This document shows positions 27,275 to 36,397 of a stretch of DNA of 64,000 nucleotides, piece by piece; position 1 is the first letter of the stretch; the number at the start of each line of letters is the position of its first letter. The position numbers were made by a program, and so were the translations under genes. A model generated the notes under the pieces. That model ran no database searches and had not been told where the DNA came from. It was given only the letters and a program-made list of their open reading frames with translations. Where the stretch lies: contig JAQWLJ010000032.1 in the NCBI GenBank assembly GCA_029247365.1, forward strand, positions 1 to 64,000, read 5' to 3'. This DNA is from Acidimicrobiales bacterium. GTDB taxonomy: Bacteria > Actinomycetota > Acidimicrobiia > Acidimicrobiales > Aldehydirespiratoraceae.

Positions 27275-27298
27275 GCCCGCTAGCAGCCGTCAACCACG
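27266..27298. terminator. Bidirectional inverted repeat between convergent tesB and copA
   Basis: CGTGGTTGA (27266-27274) and TCAACCACG (27290-27298) are perfect 9-bp arms around a 15-nt spacer. The left arm contains the tesB stop codon and the right arm lies just beyond the copA stop. A two-way terminator is the simplest reading, although there is no clear U-run on either side. Confidence 0.5.
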
Positions 27299-27299
27299 T

Positions 27300-29462
27300 T
27301 CATGACCGCCGGTAGCCAGCGAAGCGTCGGAGTCGCAGGCTGTTGCTCACCACGAAGACCGACGACAGCCCCATTGCTCCCGCCGCAACCATCGGATTGA
27401 GTACGCCGGACGCAGCCAAGGGTATAGCTGCCGCGTTGTAGGCAAAGGCCCAGAAAAGGTTGCCCTTAATAACGGTGAGCGTGTGCCGAGAGAGTGCGAT
27501 CGCATCGGCAACAGCACGGAGATCACCGGACACAACCGTGAGGTCCGACGCTTCGATCGCGACGTCGGTGCCGGTGCCGACCGCAATGCCGAGGTCGGCC
27601 TGGGCGAGCGCCGGCGCATCGTTAACGCCATCACCGACCATCGCAACCCGATGGCCCTCGGCCTGCATTCGGGCGACGACCTCGGCCTTGCCCGCAGGCA
27701 GAACCTCAGCGATGACCTCGTCGCCGACGCGCGTGCCAATGCCGACTGCGCGGGCGACCGCCGCCGCCGTGCGCTGATTGTCCCCAGTGAGCAACGTCAC
27801 CGAAAGGCCCTGGTCATGCAGTGCGGTAACCGCTGCTGCGGAAGTGTGCTTCACTTCGTCATTCACCACGAACACGAGCTCGGCCGTTGTCCCGCGGCCG
27901 GCCAGCACGACTGTGGCCCCTAACTCCTCGGCGGTAGCCGCTGCGGATTCGACCGACGCTGGAACGTCGTCGAACAGCAATCGCCTCCCAACCCGGACCG
28001 GACCACCATCGACCATCGCAACAATGCCCAAGCCTGGTCGGTTTTCGAATGCTTCGATATCGCCGGTTCCGGGATAGGCCTCGGCGATCGCAGCAGCGAT
28101 GGGGTGCTCGGAACGTCGTTCGGCTGCGCCAGCAAGTCGGGCGACCTGCTCAGCCGAGGTCTCATCGAGTTCCGGCGCGACTCGTTCGGAGACGATCATG
28201 GCCGCCTTGGTCAGTGTTCCCGTCTTGTCGACGACAACGGCGTCGATGGCGCGGGTGTCCTCCAGGATCTCTCCACCCTTGATGATCACGCCGAGCTGCG
28301 CACCTCGGCCGGTGCCGACCATGATGCCGAGCGGGGTCGCCAGGCCCAGGGCGCAGGGGCAGGCAATGATCAGCACCGCAACCGCAGCAGTGAACGCCTC
28401 GCTCGCCGGCTGGCCGGTGGCGAGCCACACAGCAAGTGTCGCGAACGCCGTGACGATCGCCAGTGGAACAAAAACGGCCGCGACGCGGTCGGCCAGCCGT
28501 TGGACCTCGGCGCGGCTCCCCTGCGCGTCGTCAACGAGGCGGATGATTTGCGCGAGTGCGGTGTCGGACCCGACACGCGTGGCCTCGACAGTGAGCGAGC
28601 CACTGGTGTTGAGCGTGGCGCCGATGACCTCCGCGCCAACCCCAACCTCCACCGGCACCGGCTCACCCGTGACCATCGACGCGTCAACCGCGGACGCACC
28701 GTCTACCACGACGCCATCGGTGGCAATCTTCTCGCCCGGGCGCACCATGAAGCGCATGCCCACGGCGAGGTCGTCGAGGCTGACCTCACGTCCGTCTTCG
28801 AGCATGGCGGTCTTCGCCCCGAGACCAGCGAGCGCCCGAATGGCATCACCAGAGCGGCGCTTCGCCCGCACTTCGAACCACTTGCCGAGCAAAATCAGCG
28901 TGACAATCACTGCGCCGGTCTCGAAGTAGACGTGGCCATCGCCAACCTCCGCGAGCAGCACGACCAATGACCACCCGAGCGCCGCAAGCGAACCCATCGA
29001 CACGAGGGTGTCCATTGTGGTCGCCCGGCGGCGAAGGTTGATCGCTGCGGCACGATGAAACGGCCATCCCGACCAGAGGATCACTGGGATCGAGAGTCCG
29101 GCGACCACCCACTCCCAGCCGACGAACTGCAACCCCATCAACATCGAGATCAACATCGCTGGCATCGCGAGTGCTGCGGCGACCATCAGTCGGCGCCGCA
29201 GTTCGCGCTCACGGGCGTCTTCGGCACGCTCGCCTTCGTCACGACCGACGACCGAGTAGCCGAGCGACTCGACCGTGCTGGTGATCGCATCGCTGTCGAT
29301 CGAGTTGTCGTGGCGGACGGTGGCCCGTCCCGTAGCGAAGTTGACTTGTGCCGTGTCGACGCCCTCGAGGTCGTCAAGCTGGCTCTGGATGCGGGCAGCA
29401 CAGCCACCGCACGTCATGCCGGCGATGGTGAGTTCCGCCTCAAGCGTGGCATTGATGGACAT
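27300..29462 (-). CDS. copA: Copper-transporting P1B-type ATPase
   Basis: Inner-membrane Cu(I) exporter, 720 residues. An N-terminal heavy-metal domain carries GMTCGGC (Cys18, Cys21). The membrane ion site CPC is at 368-370, the phosphorylated Asp412 lies in DKTGTLT, TGEP is near 265 and [18 protein letters not shown] is the hinge motif. The last two helices carry AYN and MxxSS ([19 protein letters not shown]), the Cu(I)-type ligands of the P1B-1 group. The ATG at 29462 is 6 nt after a TATCGT -10 that belongs to a MerR-type long-spacer promoter overlapping the upstream regulator gene's end. Confidence 0.95.
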   Translation of the reverse strand: MSINATLEAELTIAGMTCGGCAARIQSQLDDLEGVDTAQVNFATGRATVRHDNSIDSDAITSTVESLGYSVVGRDEGERAEDARERELRRRLMVAAALAMPAMLISMLMGLQFVGWEWVVAGLSIPVILWSGWPFHRAAAINLRRRATTMDTLVSMGSLAALGWSLVVLLAEVGDGHVYFETGAVIVTLILLGKWFEVRAKRRSGDAIRALAGLGAKTAMLEDGREVSLDDLAVGMRFMVRPGEKIATDGVVVDGASAVDASMVTGEPVPVEVGVGAEVIGATLNTSGSLTVEATRVGSDTALAQIIRLVDDAQGSRAEVQRLADRVAAVFVPLAIVTAFATLAVWLATGQPASEAFTAAVAVLIIACPCALGLATPLGIMVGTGRGAQLGVIIKGGEILEDTRAIDAVVVDKTGTLTKAAMIVSERVAPELDETSAEQVARLAGAAERRSEHPIAAAIAEAYPGTGDIEAFENRPGLGIVAMVDGGPVRVGRRLLFDDVPASVESAAATAEELGATVVLAGRGTTAELVFVVNDEVKHTSAAAVTALHDQGLSVTLLTGDNQRTAAAVARAVGIGTRVGDEVIAEVLPAGKAEVVARMQAEGHRVAMVGDGVNDAPALAQADLGIAVGTGTDVAIEASDLTVVSGDLRAVADAIALSRHTLTVIKGNLFWAFAYNAAAIPLAASGVLNPMVAAGAMGLSSVFVVSNSLRLRRFAGYRRS

Positions 29463-29468
29463 AACCCC

Positions 29469-29500
29469 ACGATAGAGCTTCCATCGGGCTGGAAGGTCAA
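29469..29500 (-). promoter_or_regulatory. copA promoter with CueR/MerR-type operator in a 20-bp spacer
   Basis: On the minus strand TTGACC (29500-29495) is followed by a 20-bp spacer and TATCGT (29474-29469), 6 nt before the copA ATG. The spacer holds the dyad CTTCCA-N6-TGGAAG. The over-long spacer and ACCTTCC...GGAAG dyad are the signature of MerR-family metal promoters, and the arrangement closely matches the Escherichia coli copA promoter. The -35 overlaps the TGA stop of the MerR gene. Confidence 0.8.
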
Positions 29501-29913
29501 GGCTCGGTTCGGGCCTCCACGATGACCTGACAGCGATTCGGGTCGGTGCAGTGCGAAGGATTCAGCTTCCGGCCTCGCTCGGCGAGCATCACCAGTTCTT
29601 CTCGAGCGACAGCGAGATGTGCGATCTGAGCATCGATCGAGGCCACATGTGCATCGATGAGCGCCATCGTGTGCCCACACGACCGCTTCCCAGCACCCTT
29701 CAACTCCAGCACCGATGCAATCTCAGCGAGGGTCAGACCACTCGACTGGGCTTCGCGAATGAACCGAAGCCGCTCAACCGAGCCATCGCCGTAATCGCGG
29801 TAGCCATTCGCGGTACGCCTCGGTTCGTCAATGAGTCCAATCGACTCGTAGTACCGGATGGTCTTGGCCGACACGCCGCAGCGTTCTCCGAGTTGACCGG
29901 TCTTCATCGCCAC
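29497..29913 (-). CDS. MerR-family metal-responsive transcriptional regulator
   Basis: DNA-distorting activator, 138 residues, starting at GTG 29913 or ATG 29907. The winged helix is at 5-70 ([29 protein letters not shown]) and a dimerisation coiled coil at 80-112. Metal-site candidates are Cys79 in RSCGH, Cys122 and Cys128 (HCTDPNRC). In characterised families Cys near position 77-79 marks sensors of divalent metals, whereas CueR (monovalent copper) has Ser there, so its ion is not certain even though the controlled gene is a Cu(I)-type ATPase. It lies directly upstream of copA, whose operator overlaps its stop codon. Confidence 0.88.
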   Translation of the reverse strand: MAMKTGQLGERCGVSAKTIRYYESIGLIDEPRRTANGYRDYGDGSVERLRFIREAQSSGLTLAEIASVLELKGAGKRSCGHTMALIDAHVASIDAQIAHLAVAREELVMLAERGRKLNPSHCTDPNRCQVIVEARTEP

Positions 29914-29914
29914 A

Positions 29915-30835
29915 TCATGCCAGCGCTCGCTTGGCCGCCTCTGCGACCTGGGTCACCGCAGCCCTGCCCTTGTCGATAATCGGTCCGAGCTGGAAGAAGA
30001 TGTGCACCATCCCGGCATAGTTCGTGTATTCCGTCGGCACGCCGGCGGCGGAGAGCACCGTGGCGTACTCCGCGCCCTGATCACGCAACGGGTCGAACTC
30101 GGCGGTGATCACGAGCGCCGGCGCCAAACCAGCGTGTGACTCGGAGCGGATAGGCGAGGCCCGCACGTCGGCGGGATCGGGCTGATACTGGGTGTTGAAC
30201 CAGTCCATCGTTTCTCGCGTCAGCACGTACCCCTCGCCGTTCTCGGTCATCGACGCGCTCTCGTCGTCGACCCGCACCGCCGGGTACACGAGCAATTGTG
30301 CCGCGAGGTCGAGTCCGGCATCGCGCGCCTTCAGCGCCATCACGGCGGAGATGTTGCCCCCTGCGGAGTCGCCACCGACGACCACCTTGGCGTCGCCGCT
30401 CCCGCCGTACTTCACCCGGTTAGCGGCGATGTGACGGAGCGCAGACCATGAGTCCTCGATTCCGGCCGGAAATGGTTCCTCAGGCGCGAGCGCATAATCG
30501 ATCGCCACCACCGTCGCCTCCGACTCGAGCGCAAGCTGTCGACAAACCTCGTCATGGCTGTCGAGGTCACCAATCGTGTAGCCACCTCCGTGGTAGAAGA
30601 CGAAGATCCCGTGAGCTCCTTCGTTGCGGTAGATGCGTGCGGCAATGTCGCCGGCTCTCCCCGGCACACGCTCATCGTGCACGTGGTCGAGTTGGGGTCC
30701 ATTCCCCGCAACCGCGCAAAGCGCACGATAGGACCGCCGCCGCATCTCCACGGTCTGCTCCTCGATTGGCGGGGCGTCGGCGGCCGCTGCGTTGACGGCA
30801 TCGACAATGGGCGCAATTTGCGGATCGACCGGCAT
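29915..30835 (-). CDS. Alpha/beta hydrolase, hormone-sensitive-lipase-type esterase
   Basis: Carboxylesterase of the HSL family, 306 residues from ATG 30835 (TACGGT ends 7 nt upstream). The oxyanion motif HGGG is in FVFYHGGGYTIGD, the nucleophile Ser in GGDSAGGN, the acid Asp in ITAEFDPLRDQG and the base His in GMVHIFFQLG. It is cytosolic, with no signal. It is followed almost without gap by the MerR regulator gene, but a functional link to copper is not evident. It probably acts on short-chain acyl esters or lactones. Confidence 0.9.
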   Translation of the reverse strand: MPVDPQIAPIVDAVNAAAADAPPIEEQTVEMRRRSYRALCAVAGNGPQLDHVHDERVPGRAGDIAARIYRNEGAHGIFVFYHGGGYTIGDLDSHDEVCRQLALESEATVVAIDYALAPEEPFPAGIEDSWSALRHIAANRVKYGGSGDAKVVVGGDSAGGNISAVMALKARDAGLDLAAQLLVYPAVRVDDESASMTENGEGYVLTRETMDWFNTQYQPDPADVRASPIRSESHAGLAPALVITAEFDPLRDQGAEYATVLSAAGVPTEYTNYAGMVHIFFQLGPIIDKGRAAVTQVAEAAKRALA

Positions 30836-30949
30836 GGGGCAGACCGTAGCCCCGGGGCCAAGTTGCGTCAGACCCAACGTCGGGACCACTCCGCAGGCGA
30901 GCAATGCTCAGCGAGACAACGCTGGCTTGTGCGCGTTGATCTGCGCGCG

Positions 30950-32119
30950 TCAGCCAAAGCCTCGGTTCCCGAGGAAGGCATCGATGTTGCCGGCATAGAA
31001 CGCATCGAGCCCTGCCTGATCAACGCCTTCCATTGTCGCTTCAAACTTGCCGATCGGATCCCGGCTCCCCTCGGGGTGCGGATAATCGGATGCGAAACAG
31101 AGCATGTCTGGCCCGAGCTGCTCAATGATCCATCCGACCGGCTCGCCGGCGAAGGGGGCGAACCGCACCCGCTCTCGGGCAATGTCGGAGGCCTTGCGAT
31201 CGCGAGGGGCGACCCTGCGGGTGGTGCGTTCGACGAAATCGAGTTTGTGAAGCCAGCCCGGCACCCACGACGCACCGTGCTCGAGGGAGAGGGCGCGCAG
31301 TCCGTCATGGCGCTCAAAAACGTCATCAAGGATCAGAGCCGACAAGAACAGCTCGACAGAATTGTTCATGGCGACGAGACCCAGGCTCGAGTCGGGGGCA
31401 TCGCCGCCGACCGCTGTGCTCCCTCTTCCGTTGTTTCGGAAACTGGGCGAAACCGGGTCGTAGTGACCGTTCACCGCAATATGCAGAATGACCGGCACGT
31501 CGCGTTCGGCGAACCGGGCCCACACCGGGTCGAAGTCGGGGTGGGTGAACGACCGGGCCTCCGGGTCTGCCTCATTCGTGTCGACCATGACGGTGAAGCA
31601 GCCGTCGGCGAAAGCATCGTCGATGAGTGCCCCCGCCGTCTCAGGGCCGAGAGACAATGGCACGTAGCCGCCGGCGAGCAAGCGTTCGTCGTGGAGGCAA
31701 AACCGACCCATCGCCCGGTTATGGACCCGTGCACCAACTTCAAGGGCCGCAGGATCCTGTTGATGAGCAACCTGATGGAACGAGAAGGTGCCGAGCACGA
31801 TCTGGGCGTCAAACCCCAAGATGTCGAGGGCGTAGGAACGCTCTGCGGGGTCGAAGGCGCCAAGCCGCGACCAGGGGCTACGCGTGATATCGAACATACT
31901 CGCTTCGAACGTTGCCATCAGCTCGGGGTCGGCGTTTCGTCGTTCGAGGTGCAGCCGTCCCTTCTCGATTGCCTCAAGCGAGACCGGTAGCTCAGTCTGA
32001 CTGTCCATCGGCTGGAGAAGAGCCCGTTCTTCGCCGGTAGCAACCGACGACAAGAAGTCGTCGAGCTCGAACAGGTGGCTGTCGACATCGATGATCCGGC
32101 GTTCGCCTGCGTAGGTCAT
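30950..32119 (-). CDS. Amidohydrolase-2 family metal-dependent hydrolase
   Basis: TIM-barrel amidohydrolase, 389 residues. IIDVDSHLFELDDF at the N-terminus replaces the usual HxH by DSH, common in this family's bacterial members. HIAVNGHYDP supplies a metal His, and LCFASDYPHPEGSRDP is the C-terminal Asp motif typical of decarboxylase/hydrolase relatives. Start ATG 32119 has GGAG five bases upstream. It diverges from a TetR regulator across a 73-nt region with a palindrome, so it is the likely target of that repressor. The chemistry, C-N hydrolysis or decarboxylation, is unresolved. Confidence 0.83.
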   Translation of the reverse strand: MTYAGERRIIDVDSHLFELDDFLSSVATGEERALLQPMDSQTELPVSLEAIEKGRLHLERRNADPELMATFEASMFDITRSPWSRLGAFDPAERSYALDILGFDAQIVLGTFSFHQVAHQQDPAALEVGARVHNRAMGRFCLHDERLLAGGYVPLSLGPETAGALIDDAFADGCFTVMVDTNEADPEARSFTHPDFDPVWARFAERDVPVILHIAVNGHYDPVSPSFRNNGRGSTAVGGDAPDSSLGLVAMNNSVELFLSALILDDVFERHDGLRALSLEHGASWVPGWLHKLDFVERTTRRVAPRDRKASDIARERVRFAPFAGEPVGWIIEQLGPDMLCFASDYPHPEGSRDPIGKFEATMEGVDQAGLDAFYAGNIDAFLGNRGFG

Positions 32120-32139
32120 GCGCGCTCCATGGGTGTGAT

Positions 32140-32186
32140 CTCAATCTATTTGAGTCGAGACAAACAGTGATGTCAAACGCTAACGT
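32140..32186. promoter_or_regulatory. Divergent promoter region with putative TetR operator
   Basis: Minus strand: TTGACA (32176-32171), 17-bp spacer, TCAAAT (32153-32148) for the amidohydrolase gene. The palindrome CTCAA-N5-TTGAG (32140-32154) covers this -10 and is a candidate operator for the TetR regulator. Plus strand: TAACGT (32181-32186) ends 6 nt before the regulator's ATG, giving a leaderless start. Binding is inferred from position only. Confidence 0.5.
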
Positions 32187-32192
32187 AGGGCT

Positions 32193-32798
32193 ATGGCTGG
32201 CCTCCGCCTCTCGCCCGAACATCGTCGGACCCAGCTCCTCGATGTCGCCAAAACGATCATGGAACGAGACGGTGTTGGCAGCTGCACGATCGACCGAGTG
32301 AGCGCCGAGGCGCAGGTGACCGCACAGCTCGTGCACAAGTACTTCGGGACCCGCACGTCGCTCCTGCATGCGCTCTTCGCTCGCGAGGACGACGCCTACG
32401 AAACCGAGATTGCACGCCGCCTCGAAGCGGCCCAATCATTCGAGGACGTGGTCCGCCTGTTCGTCACCGCGAACGTCGACCTCCTCTCCCCTGCAACCGC
32501 AATCGGCCAGCTCCGTGGACTTCCCGAGTTCGGTGCGGCTCGTGCCGAGCGTGAACGATCGAGTCGGGCGAGCGCCCAGAAGGTGCTCACCCGATCGTTT
32601 CGCCTTGAGCACCGCACGACCGACCACATGATGGAATTCGTACTTCGACTCGGTTCGGCCGCCTCGGTCGAAGCGGCGACCATTACCGCCCAGCGAGGCA
32701 ACGGCGAGCGCACCGCCCACATTGAGCGTACGGTTCGGTTCATCCTCGCCGGCATCCGTGAGCTGGCCAATGAGCCCATAGACGTCAACCGGGCCTGA
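32193..32798 (+). CDS. TetR/AcrR-family transcriptional regulator
   Basis: One-component repressor, 201 residues. The N-terminal helix-turn-helix spans about 12-60 (RRTQLLDVAKTIMERDGVGS, then VSAEAQVTAQLVHKYFGTRTSLL). The remaining helical domain has no recognisable ligand signature. The ATG at 32193 follows TAACGT by 6 nt. A phytanoyl-CoA-dioxygenase-like gene begins 7 nt after its stop and should be in the same transcript, and an amidohydrolase diverges upstream. The regulator may therefore control both sides in response to a shared substrate. Confidence 0.88.
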   Translation: MAGLRLSPEHRRTQLLDVAKTIMERDGVGSCTIDRVSAEAQVTAQLVHKYFGTRTSLLHALFAREDDAYETEIARRLEAAQSFEDVVRLFVTANVDLLSPATAIGQLRGLPEFGAARAERERSSRASAQKVLTRSFRLEHRTTDHMMEFVLRLGSAASVEAATITAQRGNGERTAHIERTVRFILAGIRELANEPIDVNRA

Positions 32799-32805
32799 CG
32801 GACAG

Positions 32806-33981
32806 ATGAGCGAACCAATCGACCCGCAACCGACCCGCCTCGATCACGCAGCCATCTTGGCCGACTACGCCACTAATCGTCAGGCCGCCATCGACGCCAT
32901 CGGGGTCAGAGGCCCCCTCGAGCTCGACGACTCCGGTCAGCTGAGCCCGTCAATCTTGGCCGCATACCGAACCCACGGCTTCTACATCTTCGAGAACGTG
33001 GTTTCCGAAGAAGAGGTCGCCGAACTCCGGGCAGCCACCGAGGATGTCATTGACCGGGCACCGACGCGACCCGGCTCCGCTGTCGACTCCTGGGGAAGGC
33101 CAGCGATCGGACGAGACCACGCCATCAATCCCTTCATGCTCACCTCACCGATGTCCGACCCCTGGGGTGGCACCACCAAGCTCGCCGGCCGCCACCCCAC
33201 CCAGATGAGCCAACCCGTCGCCGAAGCCGACGCACCTGACTACATCGTCCACCTCATCTTCGGGATGTGTTCGCTCATGCCCGAGGCATTGCGCCTGTAC
33301 GGCCACCCGGGCCTCCTCGCCACAGCTGCTTCGATCAACGGCGACGACTTTGTGCCATACAACGACGCGATCTTCGTGAAAAAGCCGGGCCTCGGTGCCT
33401 CGGTCGGCTGGCACCAAGACGGCGCTACCCATTGGGATAGCCCCGAATGGCACCGCGACATCCATGGCTTCAACTTCCAGGTGCAGCTCTTCCCCACCAG
33501 CGCAGCGAACGCCCTATGGGTCGTTCCTGGTAGCCACAGCGACGGCAAGGCCGATATCAAGGGCATGGTCGCCGCCAACCAGGGCAGCGAGATGCTCCCG
33601 CACGCCGTACCGCTCGTCTGTAAGGCCGGGGACGTAACAATCGCGAACCGCCAGATCATTCACGGCTCGTTCGCCAACAGCTCCCCCGATCCGCGAATTT
33701 CGATCACGTTCGGTTTCCACCTCCGTTCGTCGGTCCTCGGTGTCGCCGGCAAGTTGCGACTCAACGCATCCGATACCCCCGACCCCGTCTACGACGACGA
33801 GCGAATCCGTCGCCGGTCGGCAGTTGTGCAGCTTGCGATCGACGCTCGGCGGCGGCACTTCTCCTCCGAAGAGCCGTTCGTCTACCGCCCATTCATGGGC
33901 CGCGAGCACGAGTACCCGTACGCCGGTGATGCCATCACTGCGGTGCTGGCCAACTACCCGATCCACGATCTCGCGATCTGA
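32806..33981 (+). CDS. Phytanoyl-CoA dioxygenase family Fe(II)/2-oxoglutarate oxygenase
   Basis: Non-haem iron oxygenase, 391 residues. The iron triad is His203 and Asp205 (VGWHQDGATHW) with His286 (NRQIIHGSFANSS). Arg297 in SPDPRISITF is the 2-oxoglutarate-binding Arg. SAANALWVVPGSHSDGK is a typical PhyH-family strand. It is co-directional with the TetR gene 7 nt upstream and convergent with a thiolase gene. Such enzymes hydroxylate alpha to a carboxyl or on small-molecule scaffolds. The substrate is unknown, and acyl-CoA specificity is only suggested by the family name. Confidence 0.88.
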   Translation: MSEPIDPQPTRLDHAAILADYATNRQAAIDAIGVRGPLELDDSGQLSPSILAAYRTHGFYIFENVVSEEEVAELRAATEDVIDRAPTRPGSAVDSWGRPAIGRDHAINPFMLTSPMSDPWGGTTKLAGRHPTQMSQPVAEADAPDYIVHLIFGMCSLMPEALRLYGHPGLLATAASINGDDFVPYNDAIFVKKPGLGASVGWHQDGATHWDSPEWHRDIHGFNFQVQLFPTSAANALWVVPGSHSDGKADIKGMVAANQGSEMLPHAVPLVCKAGDVTIANRQIIHGSFANSSPDPRISITFGFHLRSSVLGVAGKLRLNASDTPDPVYDDERIRRRSAVVQLAIDARRRHFSSEEPFVYRPFMGREHEYPYAGDAITAVLANYPIHDLAI

Positions 33982-34066
33982 TCACCCAGGCCCAGCGGGC
34001 CGACTCCCATCCGCGTTGAAGAACGCACCACAATAAGGTTGAGGTGCTCGGATCAGTCCCCGCAAC

Positions 34067-34086
34067 GGCAGCTCGAGCGAGCTGCC
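34067..34086. terminator. Hairpin between convergent oxygenase and thiolase genes
   Basis: GGCAGCTC-GAGC-GAGCTGCC is a perfect 8-bp stem with a 4-nt loop, placed between the two convergent stop codons and 4 nt from the thiolase end. There is no U-run. It is likely a two-way terminator. Confidence 0.5.
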
Positions 34087-34090
34087 AGGG

Positions 34091-35263
34091 TCAGTAGATC
34101 TCGATCAGGCCAGCTGCGCCTTGACCGCCACCGATGCACATCGTGACGACGCCGTACTTGGCTCCGCGGCGCTTGCCTTCCTGCAGCAAGTGGCCAGCGC
34201 AACGGCTGCCAGTCATACCAAAGGGGTGGCCGATGGCAATCGAGCCGCCATTGACGTTGTACTTCTCAGGATCGATCCCGAGGCGATCGCGGCTGTAGAG
34301 GCACTGACTCGCAAACGCCTCGTTGAGCTCCCAGATGTCGATGTCGTCGACGGTGAGCCCGTGCCGCTCGAGCAGCTTCGGCACTGCGAAGACCGGACCG
34401 ATACCCATCTCGTCGGGCTCGCACCCTGCGACAGCCCAACCCTTGAAGGCACCCATCGGCTCGATGTCTCGCTTGGCGGCCTCCGTATCCGACATCATCA
34501 CTACCGCAGCGGCGCCATCAGAAAGCTGACTCGCGTTGCCTGCGGTGATGTAGTTCCCCTCGCCGCGAACCGGCTGCAACTTTGCCAACCCCTCCAGTGT
34601 CGTGCTGGGACGGTTGCACTCGTCGCGATCAACGGTGTAGTCGACGATCGACTCTTCGCCGGTCTCCTTGTTGACGAGCTTCATTTTGGTGTCCATCGGG
34701 ACGATCTCGTCCTCGAACAGACCGTTTTCTTGGGCGGCCGCCATGCGCATTTGTGACGCGTAGCTGTACTCGTCCTGCGACTCGCGCGTCACGTTGTAGC
34801 GATCGGCGACGATGTCGGCAGTTTCGATCATCGCCATGTAGATCGCCGGGTACTGCGCCTCAAGCTGAGGGTCCATGTTGATGGATCCACCCATACCGGG
34901 GTTCTTGATCGAGATCGACTCGACGCCGGCGGCGACAACGCAGTCGGCCCCGTCGGCCTTGATGTAGTTCGCGGCCACGGCGATCGAGTTCAGGCCCGAC
35001 GAACAGTGGCGCTGGATGGTGTTGCCGCCGGTGGTGACCGGCAGACCTGCGAGAAGGCTCGACAGGCGGCCGAGGTTGCCGGAGCCGTGGGCACCGTTGC
35101 CGAGCGCGACGTCCTCGACGGCCTCTGCCTCAACGCCAGACTTTTCAACCGCACTGCTGATGGCGTGCGCAGCCATCGACATCGCGGGGGTCATGTTGAA
35201 GCCGCCACGGCCGGCCTTGGCCATGCCGGTGCGGGCGTAAGAAACGAACACTGCTTCGGTCAT
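34091..35263 (-). CDS. Acetyl-CoA acetyltransferase (thiolase family)
   Basis: Thiolase, 390 residues from ATG 35263, with AGGAG six bases upstream. The nucleophile is Cys87 in IQRHCSSGLNS, the catalytic His is in GHPFGMTGSR, and the second Cys is in VTMCIGGGQGA. Length is normal for degradative or biosynthetic thiolases (about 390-400). It catalyses reversible thiolytic cleavage of 3-ketoacyl-CoA. No beta-oxidation partner lies next to it; the divergent neighbour is an amidohydrolase. Confidence 0.93.
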   Translation of the reverse strand: MTEAVFVSYARTGMAKAGRGGFNMTPAMSMAAHAISSAVEKSGVEAEAVEDVALGNGAHGSGNLGRLSSLLAGLPVTTGGNTIQRHCSSGLNSIAVAANYIKADGADCVVAAGVESISIKNPGMGGSINMDPQLEAQYPAIYMAMIETADIVADRYNVTRESQDEYSYASQMRMAAAQENGLFEDEIVPMDTKMKLVNKETGEESIVDYTVDRDECNRPSTTLEGLAKLQPVRGEGNYITAGNASQLSDGAAAVVMMSDTEAAKRDIEPMGAFKGWAVAGCEPDEMGIGPVFAVPKLLERHGLTVDDIDIWELNEAFASQCLYSRDRLGIDPEKYNVNGGSIAIGHPFGMTGSRCAGHLLQEGKRRGAKYGVVTMCIGGGQGAAGLIEIY

Positions 35264-35370
35264 TGAGGACTCCTGGGAGGGGTGTCTGTGCCGGCGCAAG
35301 GCTAGTGGGGGCAGCTCCGCCATGCGTCATCCGTAGGGGACGCGACGGTCCCGTGTGCCATGGTGCACTC

Positions 35371-36393
35371 ATGCCTGAACGTCCCGTCATGCTGGAGTGG
35401 TCGGAGCTACTCGCAGAGGAAATCCTCGACCCAAACCGTCCCATCGTCGACCCGCATCATCATCTGTGGCCGCCGGGCCGTGGCTTGTCCTACGGCCTCG
35501 ATGATCTCCACGCCGACACCGGTGCCGGCCACAATGTGGTGAAGACCGTGTTCGTCGAATGCCACGCTGCCTACCGCGATGAGGGCCCCGACCACCTGCG
35601 CCCAGTCGGCGAAACGGTGTTCGTAGCTGCGAATGCAGCCGAAAGTGCCCGCCGTGCGGGGCACGCCACCATCGCCGGCATCGTCGCTCACGCCGACTTA
35701 CAGAGCGAGCACCTCGACGAGGTGCTCGATGCCCACGCCGCCGCAGCCGATGGCCTGTTCGTCGGCATCCGCGACGCAGGCGCCTCGGCGCTTGAGCCGG
35801 ACGCACTCACCATTGCGGGCCGAGCTCCTGCCGATCTCTACTCGCGCCCAGCGTTTCGAGCGGGGGTGGCCCGCCTCGGTGAGCGCGGCCTCACCTACGA
35901 CACCTGGCACTACCACCATCAGAACGAAGCCTTCTGCGAGCTCGCAGCTGCGGTTCCCGAGACGACGATGATCCTCGACCACTTCGGCACCCCTGTCGGT
36001 GTCGGACGTTTTGCCGGGAAGCGGGAATCGATCTTCAAGCAGTGGGAAGACGACATCTCGTCCATCGCCGAAAACCCAAACGTTGTCGCCAAACTCGGCG
36101 GTCTCGCCATGCCCGACAACGGATTCGGTTGGCACGTCACCGATGCCGACAGCGCAGCGTCGCCCGTCTCGAGCGATCGGTTTGTTGAGGAACAGGGGGC
36201 GTACTACCACCACACAATCGAGTGCTTTGGCCCCAACCGGTGCATGTTCGAAAGCAACTTTCCGGTCGACCGCTGGTCACTCAGCTACGCCGTGTTCTGG
36301 AATGCGTGCAAGAAAGTCGCAGCCGACTACACCGAAGCGGAGCAGGACGCCATGTTCTCGGGCACCGCGAAACGCGTCTACGGCTTGGGTTAA
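35371..36393 (+). CDS. Amidohydrolase-2 / lactonase-like TIM-barrel hydrolase
   Basis: Metal-dependent hydrolase, 340 residues from ATG 35371. The metal motif is IVDPHHHLWPPG near residue 28, followed by FVECHAAYRDEG, TMILDHFGTPVG and NRCMFESNFPVDRWSLSY, the usual order in the amidohydrolase-2 group that includes sugar-lactone and 2-pyrone-4,6-dicarboxylate hydrolases. It diverges from the thiolase and converges on the rhomboid gene with only 4 nt between stops. The true substrate, lactone or amide, is not shown by sequence. Confidence 0.85.
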   Translation: MPERPVMLEWSELLAEEILDPNRPIVDPHHHLWPPGRGLSYGLDDLHADTGAGHNVVKTVFVECHAAYRDEGPDHLRPVGETVFVAANAAESARRAGHATIAGIVAHADLQSEHLDEVLDAHAAAADGLFVGIRDAGASALEPDALTIAGRAPADLYSRPAFRAGVARLGERGLTYDTWHYHHQNEAFCELAAAVPETTMILDHFGTPVGVGRFAGKRESIFKQWEDDISSIAENPNVVAKLGGLAMPDNGFGWHVTDADSAASPVSSDRFVEEQGAYYHHTIECFGPNRCMFESNFPVDRWSLSYAVFWNACKKVAADYTEAEQDAMFSGTAKRVYGLG

Positions 36394-36397
36394 CGGG

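Noticed and set aside
30554..31990. 478-residue plus-strand frame
   Set aside because: Antisense shadow of the esterase and amidohydrolase genes; no domain features.
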